Origin: Heliopora coerulea
Taxonomy: Eukaryota; Cnidaria; Anthozoa; Scleralcyonacea; Helioporidae
Length of the DNA stretch: 64,000 bases
Assembly: GCA_030142905.1 (NCBI GenBank)
Contig: JASJOG010000053.1
Location: 1,136,501-1,200,500, forward strand
Direction of reading: 5' to 3'
The translations under genes and the position numbers were made by a program. The notes beneath the pieces were generated by a model. It was not told where the DNA came from. It worked only from the letters and a program-made list of their open reading frames with translations, and ran no database searches. Below, one piece after another: positions 33,707 through 47,946 of this stretch (position 1 is its first letter; each line of letters opens with the position of its first letter).

Positions 33707-36700
33707 AAACTAACCAACGCAAGACTCCCAGAGATGACGTTCGTTGATAAACTTCAATTTAATTAGCTCCTAGGATGTTGATGATTAAGAAAGATGAGCA
33801 AAGGTCGTGACCTGCACGACAAAAGTTATAAAAAGAAAAGATTAAGTCGGTAAACTCATACTGAGTTATCACGACATCCCGTTTGTCTGTCGTCACCCGC
33901 TGGGCCTCTCTACAGGGCATACTTCGCAGAATTGATATTAGTTTGCATATGTTGAGGACAGGCAAGTGAGCAAAACAACGTTGCCGAATGAATTATTTCT
34001 AGGCAGTTATTTGCCAGTGAAATGGTGATTTTTCAGCCAATTAAAATACAAACAAAAGTAAATCGAAGAAATGATTTCATTTCCATGTCATATCCCTTTA
34101 TTTCTCATATTAATATAAATCAGAGAACTGACATCAATTCCTAAATCCTAACATTTATTGATACTTTGGTAACGTCCAGCTAAAACTTTATCCTATAACT
34201 CTTTCGAGTTCCAAGAAGGTTTCGCTCCGGTTTCAATAATCTTGGCAATCAGCGTTGCTGATGAAGTGGCCTGAAGTTGTCTTTGAAATTGTTGGTCAGC
34301 TTGTTTACACTGAACATTTCGTATGCACTTCTTGTAAAACTCGGCCTCCCACAATCTTTGTTTCCTCTTCTTGCACTTACTACACTTCCTTGGACAATGG
34401 ATATCACTCTCGATAAATTTTCAACACCTAAAACGCGAGTTCTCGAACTTGATTTGTTCAAATGCGGACTGGAAGTAACCTATTTCACGCCCAACTCTAT
34501 CTGGTATAAAAGTGCTGTCTTTTCTCAGCATGTCCTCTCCTACTTAACCAAAATCACGTCTGCGTTCTGAATCTTCTCCGGCTTTGTGACGACATTCACT
34601 CCTCTTGAGCAAAATTTCGAGCTCTCGAAGGCAAAATCGACTTATTTCTTCACTTTCCTGAGGAGATGAAGACTTCTGCTTGCGTTGTGTCGGTCTTCAC
34701 AGCAAGAGGGACTAATCACATTTACTTCACAACCTGAACATTTCTAATCATAAGAGTACGGGAATGATTTCATCTGGGGGGCTGAACCCTGACATCGAAG
34801 TGACATCGAAATGGGTACAAACAAAACAATATCAACTCACAATACGTTAAATCTAAAAGTGCTGAGCTTTTCCTATCAGATCCCAGGTTATGAGGAGATG
34901 AGGATTTGTGCCCGAAAAAGGGAAATGTAAAAGATGAAACATACTCCGAAAAACACTGTGATCTTGCAAATTCAAGATACGAGTTATATAAGAGACGAAA
35001 GTGAAATGGTGATATTTCGATTTTGTTACAAAATCATTTTCAGACCAAGTGAAATATCACCATTTCACTTTCGTCTCTTATATAACTCGAATGTTGAGTT
35101 TGCAAGATGACACTGTTTTCCGGAATATATTTTGTCTTTTATTTTTTGAAATTGTCGGTTGCTAGTGAAATAGAAATGTTGCCCGAAAAATTTGACGATT
35201 CCCGAATCTGTGCGGGACTGAAGCCCCCCAGCCCTCCTGGTTCGTACGCCTATGTTTATAATTACCGAGGACACTTGCACTTCACTACTTGCGTTATTGC
35301 GAAAGCCGGAAACCGAAGTGGTTACGTGTGGCCACAAACTTACCTGCTTATCTTTAGACCAAGAGCCATCCTTTGATATATTTTTTTCGTCCTTTTTGTC
35401 ATTAAATGCTACGTGGATGACAGCAATTTCCTCGAAGACTTTTGTAAGCTTGCATCAAACATGGAACCTTTCATGAGGCGAATCTAATTGAAATGAAGAA
35501 AGACTTTCGTTTTGGATCATTAGTATTTGTTTCGACACTTCGACCCAAGAAAAGTTCAAGGTTTGACCCGTAGACATTACCTCTTTCTAGCTTTGGGTCA
35601 TGACAACTTAAAAAACAAGGGAAGACAAGGACTTGAGAAACACTTAAAGTACCCAACATTCACAGACTTCAAAACAAAGAAAGACTTTAAATCTCTAAGT
35701 CTTTCAAGGCTTGTCTCACTCATAGGGACTTGTCCCGCCCATTGTAGGTCAGCCGGACGGTTGATGTGGTCAAAATTTATGCGGAGCATAATTCCTTGGG
35801 AAGTTCTCTTTTAATACTGTAGTAGTTGTTTTATAGAATAGTCTGCCTTTGAAAATGAAATCTTTTACCACAGTTACTTCGCTCAAAGTAAAATTGTTTC
35901 ATCATTACCAAACGAAGCATGACCACAACTGCAATATGAATAGACCACCAACTTAGAAGACTTGTTGTCAATAAATTCTTTTCGCTTTTGGTTGGAATAG
36001 CTCCGCTAGGCATGGCATGTTCTATTGTCCATTCTCTCCACCATTTGTACTTATGATCGTTAAACAGAAAACTAATGAATAGCTTGGGATGTCAGTGAAT
36101 TTTGACTGAATTAACAGACCAGAGAAAGAAGGAATGTTCGTTTTAGAAAGAGGTATCAATAGATGGATGCCCTCAAGGATAATTTTAATTTGCTTATTTT
36201 GTTTTTAACGAACACCCAGTCTGGCAAGCTTCACGGTCGTTGCGAATAACTTAACAGAAAGTCTTCACGTTGGGAATACGAAGCATTCGAGACACTTCGT
36301 AAAAAATCAACTTCCTTCGCAAACTTCGTCACTAATGTGTTCAAACAAAAGTTTCGTCGAGTCCTCACTTGCCTATTTCAATGTCGTTTTAGTTTAGGTT
36401 AGGGCATCTTGATGTCAGGGGAGATTAACCAGGATCATTAAACAGGCGAATTAAGCTTTAAAGCCAAAAGGGTGTGCTAATTGCGAAAACTTAGAAGATA
36501 CTTGTGTTTCAAGCGAAAACTACCTGGTTTAAACTCCGACAAAGCGCCTTGGTGAAAACGTCAGTATCTCGGCTGCTTCCTAATTATCCAACAACTCCCA
36601 GATCTCTCTGGTTTTTTAATCGCCTTTCAACAATGCCCACGTAGCTCTCTTCTTTTAAATCATTGAACTGAATTTAAATTTTATGAAATACATTCATGTA

Positions 36701-37054
36701 CCGCACGAACTGAGGCTAGAAGATGTGAGTAAATATTTAAATCTATTGATTTTTTATATTATTCAATTATTTCAAATAATTTTGGCTCTTGGTGATTCCA
36801 CTAAAGCTACTCTCCACTATGTAAACAGACGCTTGTACGAGTTCACGGACTTTGTCTGAGAGCGGAACAGGTAAGGCAGGTGTGGTGTTATGTTGGCCAG
36901 GTACAGCGCATGAGGAACGACGTTCAAGAAGTTATCAATCGATTAGTCTCTCTAATTCTCTTCCTTCTTTCGAAGAGTTTCGAATGTCGCAAGAGTTGTT
37001 GATGGTATTTCAAATATCGTAGGATTTAGACGCAAAAACTTTGACCAGCAGACA
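33707..37054. repeat. Short tandem unit S2 (gene-less)
   Basis: 3348 bp, same internal deletion joint as S1 (near 34713) and the same MITE-free site. Contains the inverted repeat (34937-35134) and a leader-type frame. The stretch 35820-37054 shows no supported gene. Confidence 0.9.
34937..35134. promoter_or_regulatory. Long inverted repeat with IRF/ISRE-like words, S2
   Basis: Present although the unit has lost its IL-1-like gene; both TATA-like words intact. Confidence 0.5.
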
Positions 37055-38767
37055 AATCTAACCAACGCAAGAGTCCCAGAGATGACGTTCGTTGATAAAC
37101 TTCAATTTAATTAGCTCCTCGGATGTTGATGATTAAGAAAGATGAGCAAAGGTCGTGACCTGCACGACAAAAGTTATAAAAAGAAAAGATTAAGTCGGTA
37201 AACTCATACTGAGTTATCACGACATCCCGTTTGTCTGACGTAACCCGCTGGGCCTCTCTGCACGGAATACTTCGCAGAATTGATATTAGTTTGCATATGT
37301 CGATGGCAGGCAAGTGAGCAAAACAACGTTGCCCAATGAATTATTTCTAGGCAGTTATTTGCCAGTAAAGTGGTGATTTTTTCAGCCAATTAAAATATAA
37401 ACAAAAGTAAATCGAAGAAATAATTTAATTTCCATGTCATATCCCTTCATTTCTCATATTAATATAAATCAAAGAAGTGACATCAATTCCTAGATCCTAA
37501 CATTTATTGACACTTTGGTAACCTGCAGATAAAACTTTATCCCATAACTCTTTCGGGTTCCAAGAAGGTTTCGGTCCGGTTTCAATAATCTTGGCAATCA
37601 GCGTTGCTGATGAAGTGACCTGAAGTTGTCTTTGAAATCGTTGATCAGTTTCTTTACACTGAACATTTCGTATGCACTTCTTGCAAAACTCGGCCTCCCA
37701 CAATCTTTGTTTCCTCTTCTTGCACTTACTACACTTCCTTGGACAATGGATATCACTCTCGATAAATTTTCAACACCTAAAACGCGAGTTCTCGAACTTG
37801 ATTTGTTCAAATGCGGACTGGAAGTAACCTATTTCACGCCCAACTCTATCTGGTATAAAAGTGCTGTCTTTTCTCATCATGTCCTCTCCTACGTAACCAA
37901 AATCACGTCTGCGTTCCTAATCTTCTCCGGCTTTTTGACGACATTCACTCCTCTTGAGCAAAATTTCGAGCTCTCGAAGCCAAAATCGACTTATTTCTTC
38001 ACTTTCCTGAGGAGATGAAGACTTCTGGTTTCGCTCTGTCGGTCTGGTACAGCACGAGGGACTATTTTCTCTTTTTATACAGTGGTGGTTGTACAAATCG
38101 TCGCTCGCGGCTTCCGCTCTCCCTTTCTCCCCAGAAAAAGTCACAAAAATGTCCTGAATTTATGGTAACAGATGTTACTTCCATATGTATTAGTTTCTTT
38201 TGCCTCGCTAATTACTCTCATTTCCATCCCTAACATTCATAATCCTCTGTCTTAGACCTCTCTACCAGTGAGGTGTATCCGTAACATTTAAAGCACGTAA
38301 AAATTAGTCGCTTTTGTTGGGACTTTTAGTTCATGTTTTGTTGGCATTCTAGTGATGAAAAAGGTGGAATTATGGGAGACTTCAGTTACTAAGTTCAACA
38401 TATTCACGTTGCGATTGTAGCATCGTCAATGGCTTTGCTATTGGCCAATCGCACTCAGTCTGACGTTGGAGCACCCCCTGGCGCATGGTCCCATGCGGTC
38501 TTTTAGTTAGCTCTGCCATCGCCAAGTTGTTAAAAAATAAACGAAGGAATGACACTTTACTGAATAAATAAATATGATTTATTACCAAATTAGATAATTT
38601 AGAGAAATAAACGAATAAATAGTATCTTAAAATATATAATTACAATTCTCTGTATATTTTATATAAATATGATTCTACATAATCTATAAATACAAATTTT
38701 AATGAAGCAGCGAAATTATTATAATATTCTTTTCGTCAAACTGATTTCCCTACTACGTACATATTTT

Positions 38768-40259
38768 TTATTCCTCCGACACCACTATTTCCTCAAATTC
38801 AATCAAATAATCTGACGTGGCAGTGACGACAGCAGTTCCGCTGACCCCAATCCCACTAATAACGTTGCCTGTGACTTCGACAAGTCGGAACCAGGCTCGT
38901 CGTGGGTCGCTCGGTGAATCCCCAGCCATGAAGACAGCCCCACTTTGATCAGTGCTTATGAAGGTGGGAGCGTTGGATGGAGACAAAATAGATTGAAGCT
39001 TCAGGAAATCGCTGTTTGGCTCAATCACAATGAACGCGTGGGAATTGTCTGCGACTTCACTTGATCCCTACATGTATTGAAGACAGAATAAGAATTTATG
39101 TACAAAATCAATTTCGAAACATCACGTTTTGCGAATATGTGTGAGTGAAGAAGAATGCGGTTGAAAAGACTTGGGGGAAGGGTGTAATAACTTAAACAAG
39201 ATGTGGAGAGAGATTAATTTAGGCGGTAGACAACCTCGTTTGATGAAATGCACCGTCCGTCACGCCACAAATTGTTCACAATTCTTACCTTCAACACGAG
39301 TTTTTGTCCCGAAACAGCTACATATTTGTTTTGTTGTGCCTCGGGTCGAATACGAAAGATTTCTTGTGAAAGATTGGAGGGATTAAAAGTTCTTTCTATC
39401 ACGAACTGGACTGTTAAATAGAAAAAACAACAATTATGATTGGAAACTTGAACGTCTGATGTGGGAACGTAAGAAAGTGGCGTACGCTATTAAAAATCAA
39501 ACCTACTGACAACTCGTAACTTCACCTTTATCCTGTTTGTTTACATGATTACTTGACCTTCCTGACCAATATTATATACTTATTACTCACCTATAATGTA
39601 TTATTATTATTGGTATATTGCTTAGGTCATTGCTTGACCCTTTCTGTTACATATTTCTGGCCACGTGCCTGCAGTAAGATAGAGCGGTGCTATGGTCAAT
39701 CATAAGGAAAGTGCGCTCACCTGAAGACTGATCGAAATTTGCAGCTTTACCGTTGACACTGAAACTGTTGTCTTTCTCCAGCTTTAGCAATCTGTTATCC
39801 TCCGTTCGTATGTTATATCTCTTCCCATTGTTAAACTAGGAGAAAGAAACAGGAATACTTTGAATTAAGTACAATGGATAAGATAACCTGAACAATAAAA
39901 TCGTACGAAATCAATTTTCAGTCTTTTAAGATGAGATGTTAATCCCGAAAGGACAGCGGTATTTGGCGGCATAAACCAACCATTCAATCTGAACTGAAAT
40001 TTTTGGTAACCTGTTGATTTTCCAAGAGCTTGCAAAGTCAATGAAAATGGAGTGAGAAAGAAAAAAATACCGTGTTCTTCCACATCTGTAGCATGTTCAT
40101 AATAACAATCTTAAACTAAGATAGTTCATTTAAACCAGAACGAAATAGTGAGATTAAGAGACTCAGTTGTCTCTTTTATCTCAATACTTTCATTCGTTCA
40201 GTCTCAAAGGAACTATACACAATTTAACTTACCACAGGTGGATTGCTGTTGGTTGACAT
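38768..40259 (-). CDS. IL-1-like leaderless beta-trefoil protein, copy 5 (type I)
   Basis: Exons 40233-40259, 39721-39835, 39289-39410 and 38768-39067; 187 residues starting MSTNSNPPV. Exons 2-4 encode the same protein as copy 1, although the surrounding unit is distinct, which suggests purifying selection or conversion on the exons. TATA at 40368-40375. The neighbouring right-hand half of the unit is the most diverged of the array while this gene is not. Confidence 0.72.
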
Positions 40260-40367
40260 ACTGGTAAAGACTGGTGTAATCACTGTAATCTTCTGAAGAC
40301 TTGTTGCTTTGACTTGTTCGTTAAGCTTATCCTGTTGTAGTTGTAGCGTTGGACATCGATCGGAGGC

Positions 40368-40375
40368 TTTATATA
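40368..40375 (-). promoter_or_regulatory. TATA box of gene copy 5
   Basis: TATATAAA at conserved distance from the ATG (40259). Confidence 0.62.
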
Positions 40376-41834
40376 CTGTATTTGCTTGCTTAAACTACGA
40401 CCAACGGATATCCTGACCTTTAAAATCTCCTCGCTTTGACGCAAATTTCCTTGGTATGAATATCCACAACGCCGCGACAGGGTTGGTCTCGGATGACGTA
40501 ATGGGAAGCAAAATGCAGATTTTCTGTTGGGGCAGTAACCAGGAACCAGTGTACTGCCCGTTAGTACACATTATTTGATTCCAAATTTAGAAATTCACAA
40601 TTGTACGTCAATTCCCACGCATCCGATTCGATAGTTTTGCCAGATAATGCAGTTTCTTTCAGTAGCTTTAAATATCTTGCAATCGAGATGAAGAAAAGTT
40701 TCGAGTGTTGTAATAAATTTAATTTCTAGGGAAACGTTATCTTTCTAAAATAAAAAAATTCTTTTTTAATCCTACGACATGAGCTTTGAGTTGCATTTGC
40801 ACTGAAACATTCTTATGACTCGATGCATTTAGTATATAATAATGTTAAGAAATCTTCAGATCTTAAATGTCATATTGACGACAAAGTTTCTAACAGTATT
40901 TTTCTGTTATTAATCAGCAGAAACACAAGCAGATAATCTGAACCTATAAAGGTTGTACACATTTAAGGGAAAATGTTCGAGTAGTAATCTAAAACACCGT
41001 CTGTATTGACAAGGTGTCGTTATTACGACGGTTAATATAAAAACAAAATGTACGAACAGGGAACACAAACGTTGACTGCGATAACCAGGTGCCTAGCTAT
41101 TTTATTTAATAAAGATGAGAAAATGTGTGAGGCCTGGAGAAAACCACTGTCCATAAATCATAATGAGATGTCTTTAATAATAATGTTAATTTGAGAGTGA
41201 ATCACTGTGAATGAATGAGCAGCGAGCAATAACACACTGTCCATGGCTAGGAGATGCTTGAATTAAGAAGGCTAATTTAAGAAAAGATGTCCGTGCAGGG
41301 ACAAACAACTGTAAATAACAAGGTGTCTATGTCAAGTGGGCACCAAGTTACGGTAAAACCTCAGTTAGGACATCAATTCGAAGCAGCGAGCTTCGATTTA
41401 CGACAACCTTACAATCATGAAATTTTCACTACGCCGACAATGTCCAGAAACGTCGCCTACGCATCGCGATCTTCCTTGTAGATACGACGTAAATAATTGT
41501 AAATAATTTTGCTACTACTCAGTGGGCGGATGGTAATCCCGTTCCAGTGGTCTCAACAACAAAATACATGATCAATCAGACGTCCGTCAAGGCGATGTTT
41601 TAGATGTTAGACGTACTTTTTTATCGCAGCCGCCAAGTAGCTATCAAGCTTCTTTGTTTGACGACTTTCGCCTGAGAGGCTTGACGTCACGCGAAGGTAT
41701 TTTACTTGTTGTCCAAACTCGTCGAAACTGCGAAATTATTAGTGTGTTGTCTTTTCCGAAAAGGAAATCGCATTTACTTCACAACTTGAACGTTTACAAT
41801 CTTAAGTGTACGGGAATGATTTCATCTGGAGGGG

Positions 41835-41838
41835 CTGA
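41835..41838. other. Empty MITE site in U5
   Basis: Reads GGGGCTGAACCCTG, exactly the filled site minus the MITE and one TGA. The short units have the same empty site at 1082-1085, 34782-34785 and 60426-60429. Confidence 0.7.
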
Positions 41839-42082
41839 ACCCTGTTGTCGGAAAATTTTTCTGGTCGCCCGAATTTTCAAAATGAAGCAACTACTAAGCC
41901 ATGCCTTCACCAAAACTACGCTAATTATATATTTTACGCAATACTAAAATGACATCAAAATGGGTACAAACAAAACAATATCAGCTGACAATACGTTAAA
42001 TCTAAGAGTGCTGAGCTTTTCCTATCTGATCCCAGGTTATGAGGAGATGTGGATTTGTGCCCGAGAAAGGGAAATGTAAAAC

Positions 42083-42284
42083 ACAAAAGATTTTCCGAAA
42101 AACAGTGTGATCTTGCAAACTCAAGATACGGGTTATGTAAGAGACGAAAGTGAAATTGTGATATTTCGATTTTATTTCAAAATCATATTCAGACCAAGTG
42201 AAATATCACCTTTTCACTTTCGTCTCTTATATAACTCGAATGTTGAGTTTGCTAGATGACACTGTTTTTCGGAATATGTTTTGT
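42083..42284. promoter_or_regulatory. Long inverted repeat, decayed left arm, U5
   Basis: Left arm IRF word kept (GAAAGTGAAA) but TTATATAA is changed to TTATGTAA; right arm has CACCTTTTCACTTTC. The most degraded of the ten copies. Confidence 0.45.
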
Positions 42285-45200
42285 GTTTTATTTTTTGAAT
42301 TTGTCGGTTAATTGTGAAATGGAAATGTCGCCCGAAAAATTTGACGATGCCCGAATCTGTGTGGGGGACTGAAGCGCCCCAGCCCTCCTGGTTCGTACGC
42401 CTATGTTTATAATTACCCAGGACACTTGCACTTCACCACTTGCGTTTGCGCGAAAGCCGGAAACTGAAGTGGTGACGGGTGGCCACAAACTTACGTGCTT
42501 ATCTTTAGACCAAGGGCGATCGTTTAATATATTTTTTTTGTCTTTTGTGTCATTAAATGCTACGTGGGTGACTGCAATTTCCTTGAAGACTTTTGTACGC
42601 TTGTATCAAACGTGGAACCTTTCATGAGGCGAATCTAATTGAAATGAAGAAAGACTTTCGTTTTGGATCATTAGTATTTGTTTCGACACTTCGACCCATG
42701 AAAAGTTCAAGGTTTGACCCGTAGACATTACCTGTTTCTAGCTTTGGGTCGTGACAGCTTAACAAACAAGGGAAGACGAGGACTTGAAAAACACTTGAAG
42801 TTCCCAACATTCATAGACTCGAAAACAAAAGACTTCAAGGGCTCTAAGTGTTTCAAGGCTTGTCCCACTCATAGCGACTTGTCCCATCCGTTCTAGGTCA
42901 GCCGGACGGTTAATGTGGTCAAAATTTATGCAGAATATAATTGCTTGGGAAGTTCTCTTTTAATGCTGCAATAGTTCTTTTATAGAATAGTCTGCCTTTA
43001 AAAATAAAATCTCCTTCCACAGTTACTTCGCTCAAAGTAAAATTATTTCGTCGTTACCAAAGGAAAGATGACGACAACTGTAATATCGATTGACCACCAA
43101 CTTAGAAGATTTGTTATCAATGAATTCTTTTCACTTTTGGTTGTAGTAGTTCCACTAGGGCTGGCATGTCCTATTGTCCATTCCGTCCACCATTTGTACT
43201 TATGATCGTTAAACAGAAAACTAATGAATAGCTTGGGATGCCAGTGAATTTTGACTGAATTAACAAGTCAGAGAAAGAGGGAACTTTCCTTTTAGAAAGA
43301 GGCATCAATGGTTGGTTGCCGTTAAGGATAATTTTGAGTTGCTTATGTTGCTTTTAAAGACCACCCAGTCTGGCAAGTTTCAGAATCGTTGCGAATATCC
43401 TAACAGAAAGTCTTCACTTTGGAAATACGCACCATTCGCGACTCTTTATGAAAAATCAACTTCCTTCGCAATGTGTTGAAACAACCGCTTCGTCGAGTCC
43501 TCACTTCCCTATTTAAATGTCATTTTAGTTTGGGTTAGGGCATCTTGAGGTCAGGGGAGATTGATTTCAGAACCAGGATCATTAAAGAGGCGAATTAAAC
43601 TTTAAAGCCGAAAGAGTGTGCTGAGCGCGAAAACATAGAAGATACTTGTGTTTCAAGGGAAAACTATTCGGTTTTAACTCCGACAAAGGGACTTGGTCAA
43701 AACTTCGATATCTCGGCTGCTTCCTAATTGTCGGCAAGTCCCTGATCTTTTTGGTTTTTTAATCGCCTTTCAACACTGCCCAAGCAGCTCTCTTCTTTTA
43801 AATCATTGAACTGAAATTAAATTTTATGAAATAAATTCATGTACCCCACAAACTTAGGCTGGAAGATGTGAGTAAATATCTAAATATATTGATTTTTTTA
43901 CATTATTAAATTATTTGAAATAATTTTGGCTCTTGGTGATTGCACTAAAGCCACTCTCCACTATGTATACAGACGCTTGTACGAGTTCACGGACTTTGTC
44001 TGAGAGCGGAACAGGTCAGGCAGGTGTGGTGTTATGTTGGCCAGGTACAGCGCATGAGGAACGACGTTCAAGAAGTTATCAATCGATTAGTCTCTCTAAT
44101 TCGCTTCCTTCTTTCGAAGAGTTTCGAATGTCCCAAGAGTTGTTGATGGTATTTCAAACATCGTAGGATTTACACGCGACAACTTTGACCAGCAGACAAA
44201 GCTAACCAACGCAAGAGTCCCAGAGATACAACTGACGTTCGTTGATAAACTTCAATTTAATTAGCTCCTCGGATGTTGATGATTAAGAAAGATGAGCAAA
44301 GGTCGTGACCTGCACGACAAAAGTTATAAAAAGAAAAGATTAAGTCGGTAAACTCATACTGAGTTATCACGACATCCCGTTTGTCTGACGTAACCCGCTG
44401 GGCCTCTCTGCACGGAATACTTCGCAGAATTGATATTAGTTTGCATATGTTGAGGACAGGCAAGTGAGCAAAACAACGTTGCCGAATGAAATATTTCTAG
44501 GCAGTTATTTGCTAGTGAAATGGTGATTTTTCAGTCAATTAAAATACAAACAAAAGTAAATCGAAGAAATAATTTAATTTCCATGTCATATTCCTTCATT
44601 TCTCATATTAATATAAATCAGAGAACTGACATCAATTCCTAAATCCTAACATTTATTGACACTTTGATAACCTCCTGCTAAAACTTTATCCTATAACTCT
44701 TTCGAGTTCCAAGAAGGTTTCGCTCCGGTTTCAATAATCTTGGCAATCAGCGTTTCTGATGAAGTGGCCTGAAGTTGTCTTTGAAATCGTTGGTCAGCTT
44801 GTTTACACTGAACATTTCGTATGCACTTCTTGTAAAACTCGGCCTCCCATAATCTTTGTTTCCTCTTCTTGTACTTACTACACTTCCTTGGACAATGGAT
44901 ATCACTGTCGATAAATTTTCAACACCTAAAACGCGAGTTCTCGAACTTGATTTGTTCAAATGCGGACTGAAAGTAACCTATTTCATGCCCAACTCTATCT
45001 GGTATAAAAGTGCTGTCTTTTCTCATCATGTCCTCTCCTACGTAACCAAAATCACGTCTGCGTTCCTAATCTTCTCCGGCTTTGTGACGACATTCACTCC
45101 TCTTGAGCAAAATTTCGAGCTCTCGAAGCCAAAATCGACTTATTTCTTCACTTTCCTGAAAAGATGAAGACTTTTGCTTGCGTTGTGTCGGTCTTCACAG

Positions 45201-45918
45201 CAAGAGGGACTATTTTTTGTCATTTTGTACAGTGGTGGTTGTACAAATCGTCTCTCGCGGCGTCCGCTCTCCCTTTCTCCCCAGAAAAAGTCACAAAAAT
45301 GTCCTGAATTTATGGTAACAGATGTTACTTCCACATGCATTAGTTTCTCTTGGCTTGCTAATTACTCCCATTTCCATCCCTAACATTCATAATCCTCTTT
45401 CTTTGACATCTCTACCAGTGAGGTGTATCCGTAACATTTAAAGCACGTAAAAAGTAGTCGCTTTTGTTGAGACTTTTAGTTCATGTTTTGTTGGCATTCT
45501 AGTGATGAAAAAGGTGGAATTATGGGAGACTTTAGTTACTAAGTTCAACATATTCACGTTGCGATTGTAGCACCGTCATTGGCTTTGCTATTGGTCAATC
45601 GCACTCGATATGACGTTGGAGCACCCCCTGGCGCATGGTCCCATGAGGTCTTTCAGTTCGCTCTGCCATCGCCAAGTTGTTAAAAAATAAACGAAGGAAT
45701 GACACTTTACTGAATAAATAAATATGATTTAATACCAAATTAGATAATTTAGATAAATAAATGAATAAATAGTATCTTAAAATATATAATTACAATTCTC
45801 TGTATATTTTTTTTAAAGTATGATTCTCCATAATCTATAAATACAAATTTTAATAAACCAACGAAATTGTTATAACATTCTTTTCGTCAAACTGATTTCG
45901 CTACTACGAACATATTTT

Positions 45919-47830
45919 TTATTCCTCCGACACCACTATTTCCTCAAATTCAATCAAATAATCTGACGTGGCAGTCACGATATCAGCTGTACTGACCCCA
46001 ATTCCATTAACCTTGTTGCCTGTGACTTCGACAAGTTGGAACCAGGCTCGTCGTGGGTCGCTCGGTGTATCTCCAGCCATGAAGACAGCTCCATTTTGAT
46101 CAGTGCTTATGAAGGTGGGAGCGTTTGATGGAGACAAAATAGATTGAAGCTTCAGGAAACCTCCGTTTGGCTCAATCACAACGAACTCGTGGGAATTGTC
46201 TGCGACTTCATTTGATACCTACACATGTTGATAACAGAATAAGAATTTATATATGAAAAGAATTTGAAGCGGACAGGTTTTATGAGTATTTGAAAGAGAA
46301 GAATTTTCGAAAGAAAAGGAATGAGAGAAGACAAGCAGGGAAAGCACTGCGTATATGTCGTGAAGGTCAATTTTCTTAGTAATGGCAGAAATTTACAATC
46401 ATGCGAGATAATTCAATAAAAAAATAAGAATTTCATTCATAATTCTCGTTCTTTATTTGTTTAATGAGCTTTCCGTAATCTCACGAACGGATTACAATTC
46501 TCACCTTTAAGACGACTTTTTGACCAGAAACGGCAACGTATTTACTCTGTTGTGAAATGGGTATGATGCGAAACACTTCCTGTTGAGTATTGGCGGGGTT
46601 AAACGTTCTTTCTATGAAGAACTGGACTGTTGGAGAGAAAAAGACAGGAAAATATTACCAGTGATTACGAACTATATACACTTTGAAAATCCAGTTGCCA
46701 CCCGATGTTTCACCCTTTGTCTTGACCCGTATGTTTAAATCACATCTTAAACCTTTCTGTGACACATTTTTGGTCACGCGCCTGCACTAAGATACAGCGG
46801 TGCTATGGTCAATCATACGAAAAGTGCTCTCACCTGAGGACTGATCGAAATTTGCAGCTTTGACACTGAAACTGTTGCCTTTTTCCAGCTTTAGCAACCT
46901 GTTATCGTGCGTTCGTATGTTATATCTCTTCCCATTGTTAAACTAGGAGAAAGAAACAGGAATACTTTGAATTAAGTGCAATGGATAAGATAACCTGAAC
47001 AATAAAATCGTACGAAATCGATTTTCAGTCTTTTAAGATGAGATGTTAATCCCGAAAGGACAGCGGTATTTGGCCGCATAAACCAATCATTCAATGTGAC
47101 CTGAAATTTTTGGTAACCTGTTGATTTTCCAAGAGCGTGCAAAGTCAATGAAAATGGAGTGAGCAAGAAAAAAATACCGTGTTCTTCCACATCTGTAGCA
47201 TGTTCATAATAACAATCTTAAACTAAGATAGTTCATTTAAAGTTGCTCTTCATTTTAAACCACGTCTTACACCATACGATTCTTGCCGCATACCGTTCTT
47301 CACTCTGGCGTATCCAATTAACTCATAAGAGCAAGATTCCTGCTTACTATTGGCTTGCAAATATTGCAATATATTCCGAAGACTCCTGTGACCGAACCGT
47401 ATACGTCAGAATTAACAATCGTTCCGCCTTCCCATTGTTCGCCCTGAAGTATGTAATGTTGTACCAAAGGTAGAATTCCTGGTTTCGATTCGCTAAATAA
47501 AGTAGCAATACGTCCGGAATGCCGCAATGGGTTAATCGGATACATGAAAACGAACAATCGTATGGGCGATCGTTTCGTTTAGAAGAGTCATTAGAGTACC
47601 ATGAATGAAACAATGTAATATGATGGATTTTAAGAATATTCGAGCACTAAGTCTGCGACATATTATTCGACCATTTCGTCCTTCGGTTCATCTCCATTGG
47701 TATGAGCAGAACGAAAAAGTGAGATTGGGAGACCAACTTGTCTCTTTTATCTCAATACTTTCATTCGTTCAATCTCAAAGGAACTATACACAATTTAACT
47801 TACCACAGGTGCATTGCTGCTGGTCGACAT
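45919..47830 (-). CDS. IL-1-like leaderless beta-trefoil protein, copy 6 (type II)
   Basis: Exons 47804-47830, 46834-46942, 46505-46626 and 45919-46218; 185 residues starting MSTSSNAPV. Partner of copy 3 with the same short exon 2 and type II exon 4. Exon 3 differs from copy 3 in one block: FNPANTQQEVF instead of LNAAYPKHEVF, so it resembles type I just there (FNPSNLSQEIF). The first residue of exon 4 is Val (VSNEV) because the exon starts GTATCA rather than GGATCA. Intron 1 carries the same 465-bp segment as copy 3. Confidence 0.72.
47242..47706. repeat. 465-bp extra segment in intron 1 of gene copy 6
   Basis: Near-identical partner of 21579-22043, same position and length, confirming that it predates the 25.7-kb block duplication. 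Confidence 0.6.
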
Positions 47831-47938
47831 GCTGGTAAAGACTGGTGTAATCACTGTAATCTTCTGAAGACTTGTTGCTTTGACTTGTTCGTTAAGCTTA
47901 TCCTGTAGTAGTTGTAGCGTTAGACATCGATCGGAGGC

Positions 47939-47946
47939 TTTATATA
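47939..47946 (-). promoter_or_regulatory. TATA box of gene copy 6
   Basis: TATATAAA at conserved distance from the ATG (47830). Confidence 0.62.

Larger units (their letters stand above)
18537..44198. repeat. Higher-order repeat block (U3-U4-S2-U5), ~25.66 kb
   Basis: The succession type II long unit, type I long unit, short unit, type I long unit is repeated as U6-U7-S3-U8 starting at 44199. Offsets between partners are 25,662 (U3/U6), 25,663 (U4/U7), 25,644 (S2/S3) and about 25,691 bp (U5/U8). Partners share private variants that neighbours lack, so whole multi-unit blocks were duplicated after the single units had diverged. Confidence 0.85.
37055..44198. repeat. Long tandem unit U5 (type I gene, MITE-free)
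   Basis: 7144 bp, the shortest long unit, mostly because the 218-bp MITE is absent at 41835-41838. Carries gene copy 5. Its right part (about 41500-43900) is visibly more diverged from the other units, with many single-base changes and small indels, so it may be an older or less homogenised copy. Confidence 0.88.
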
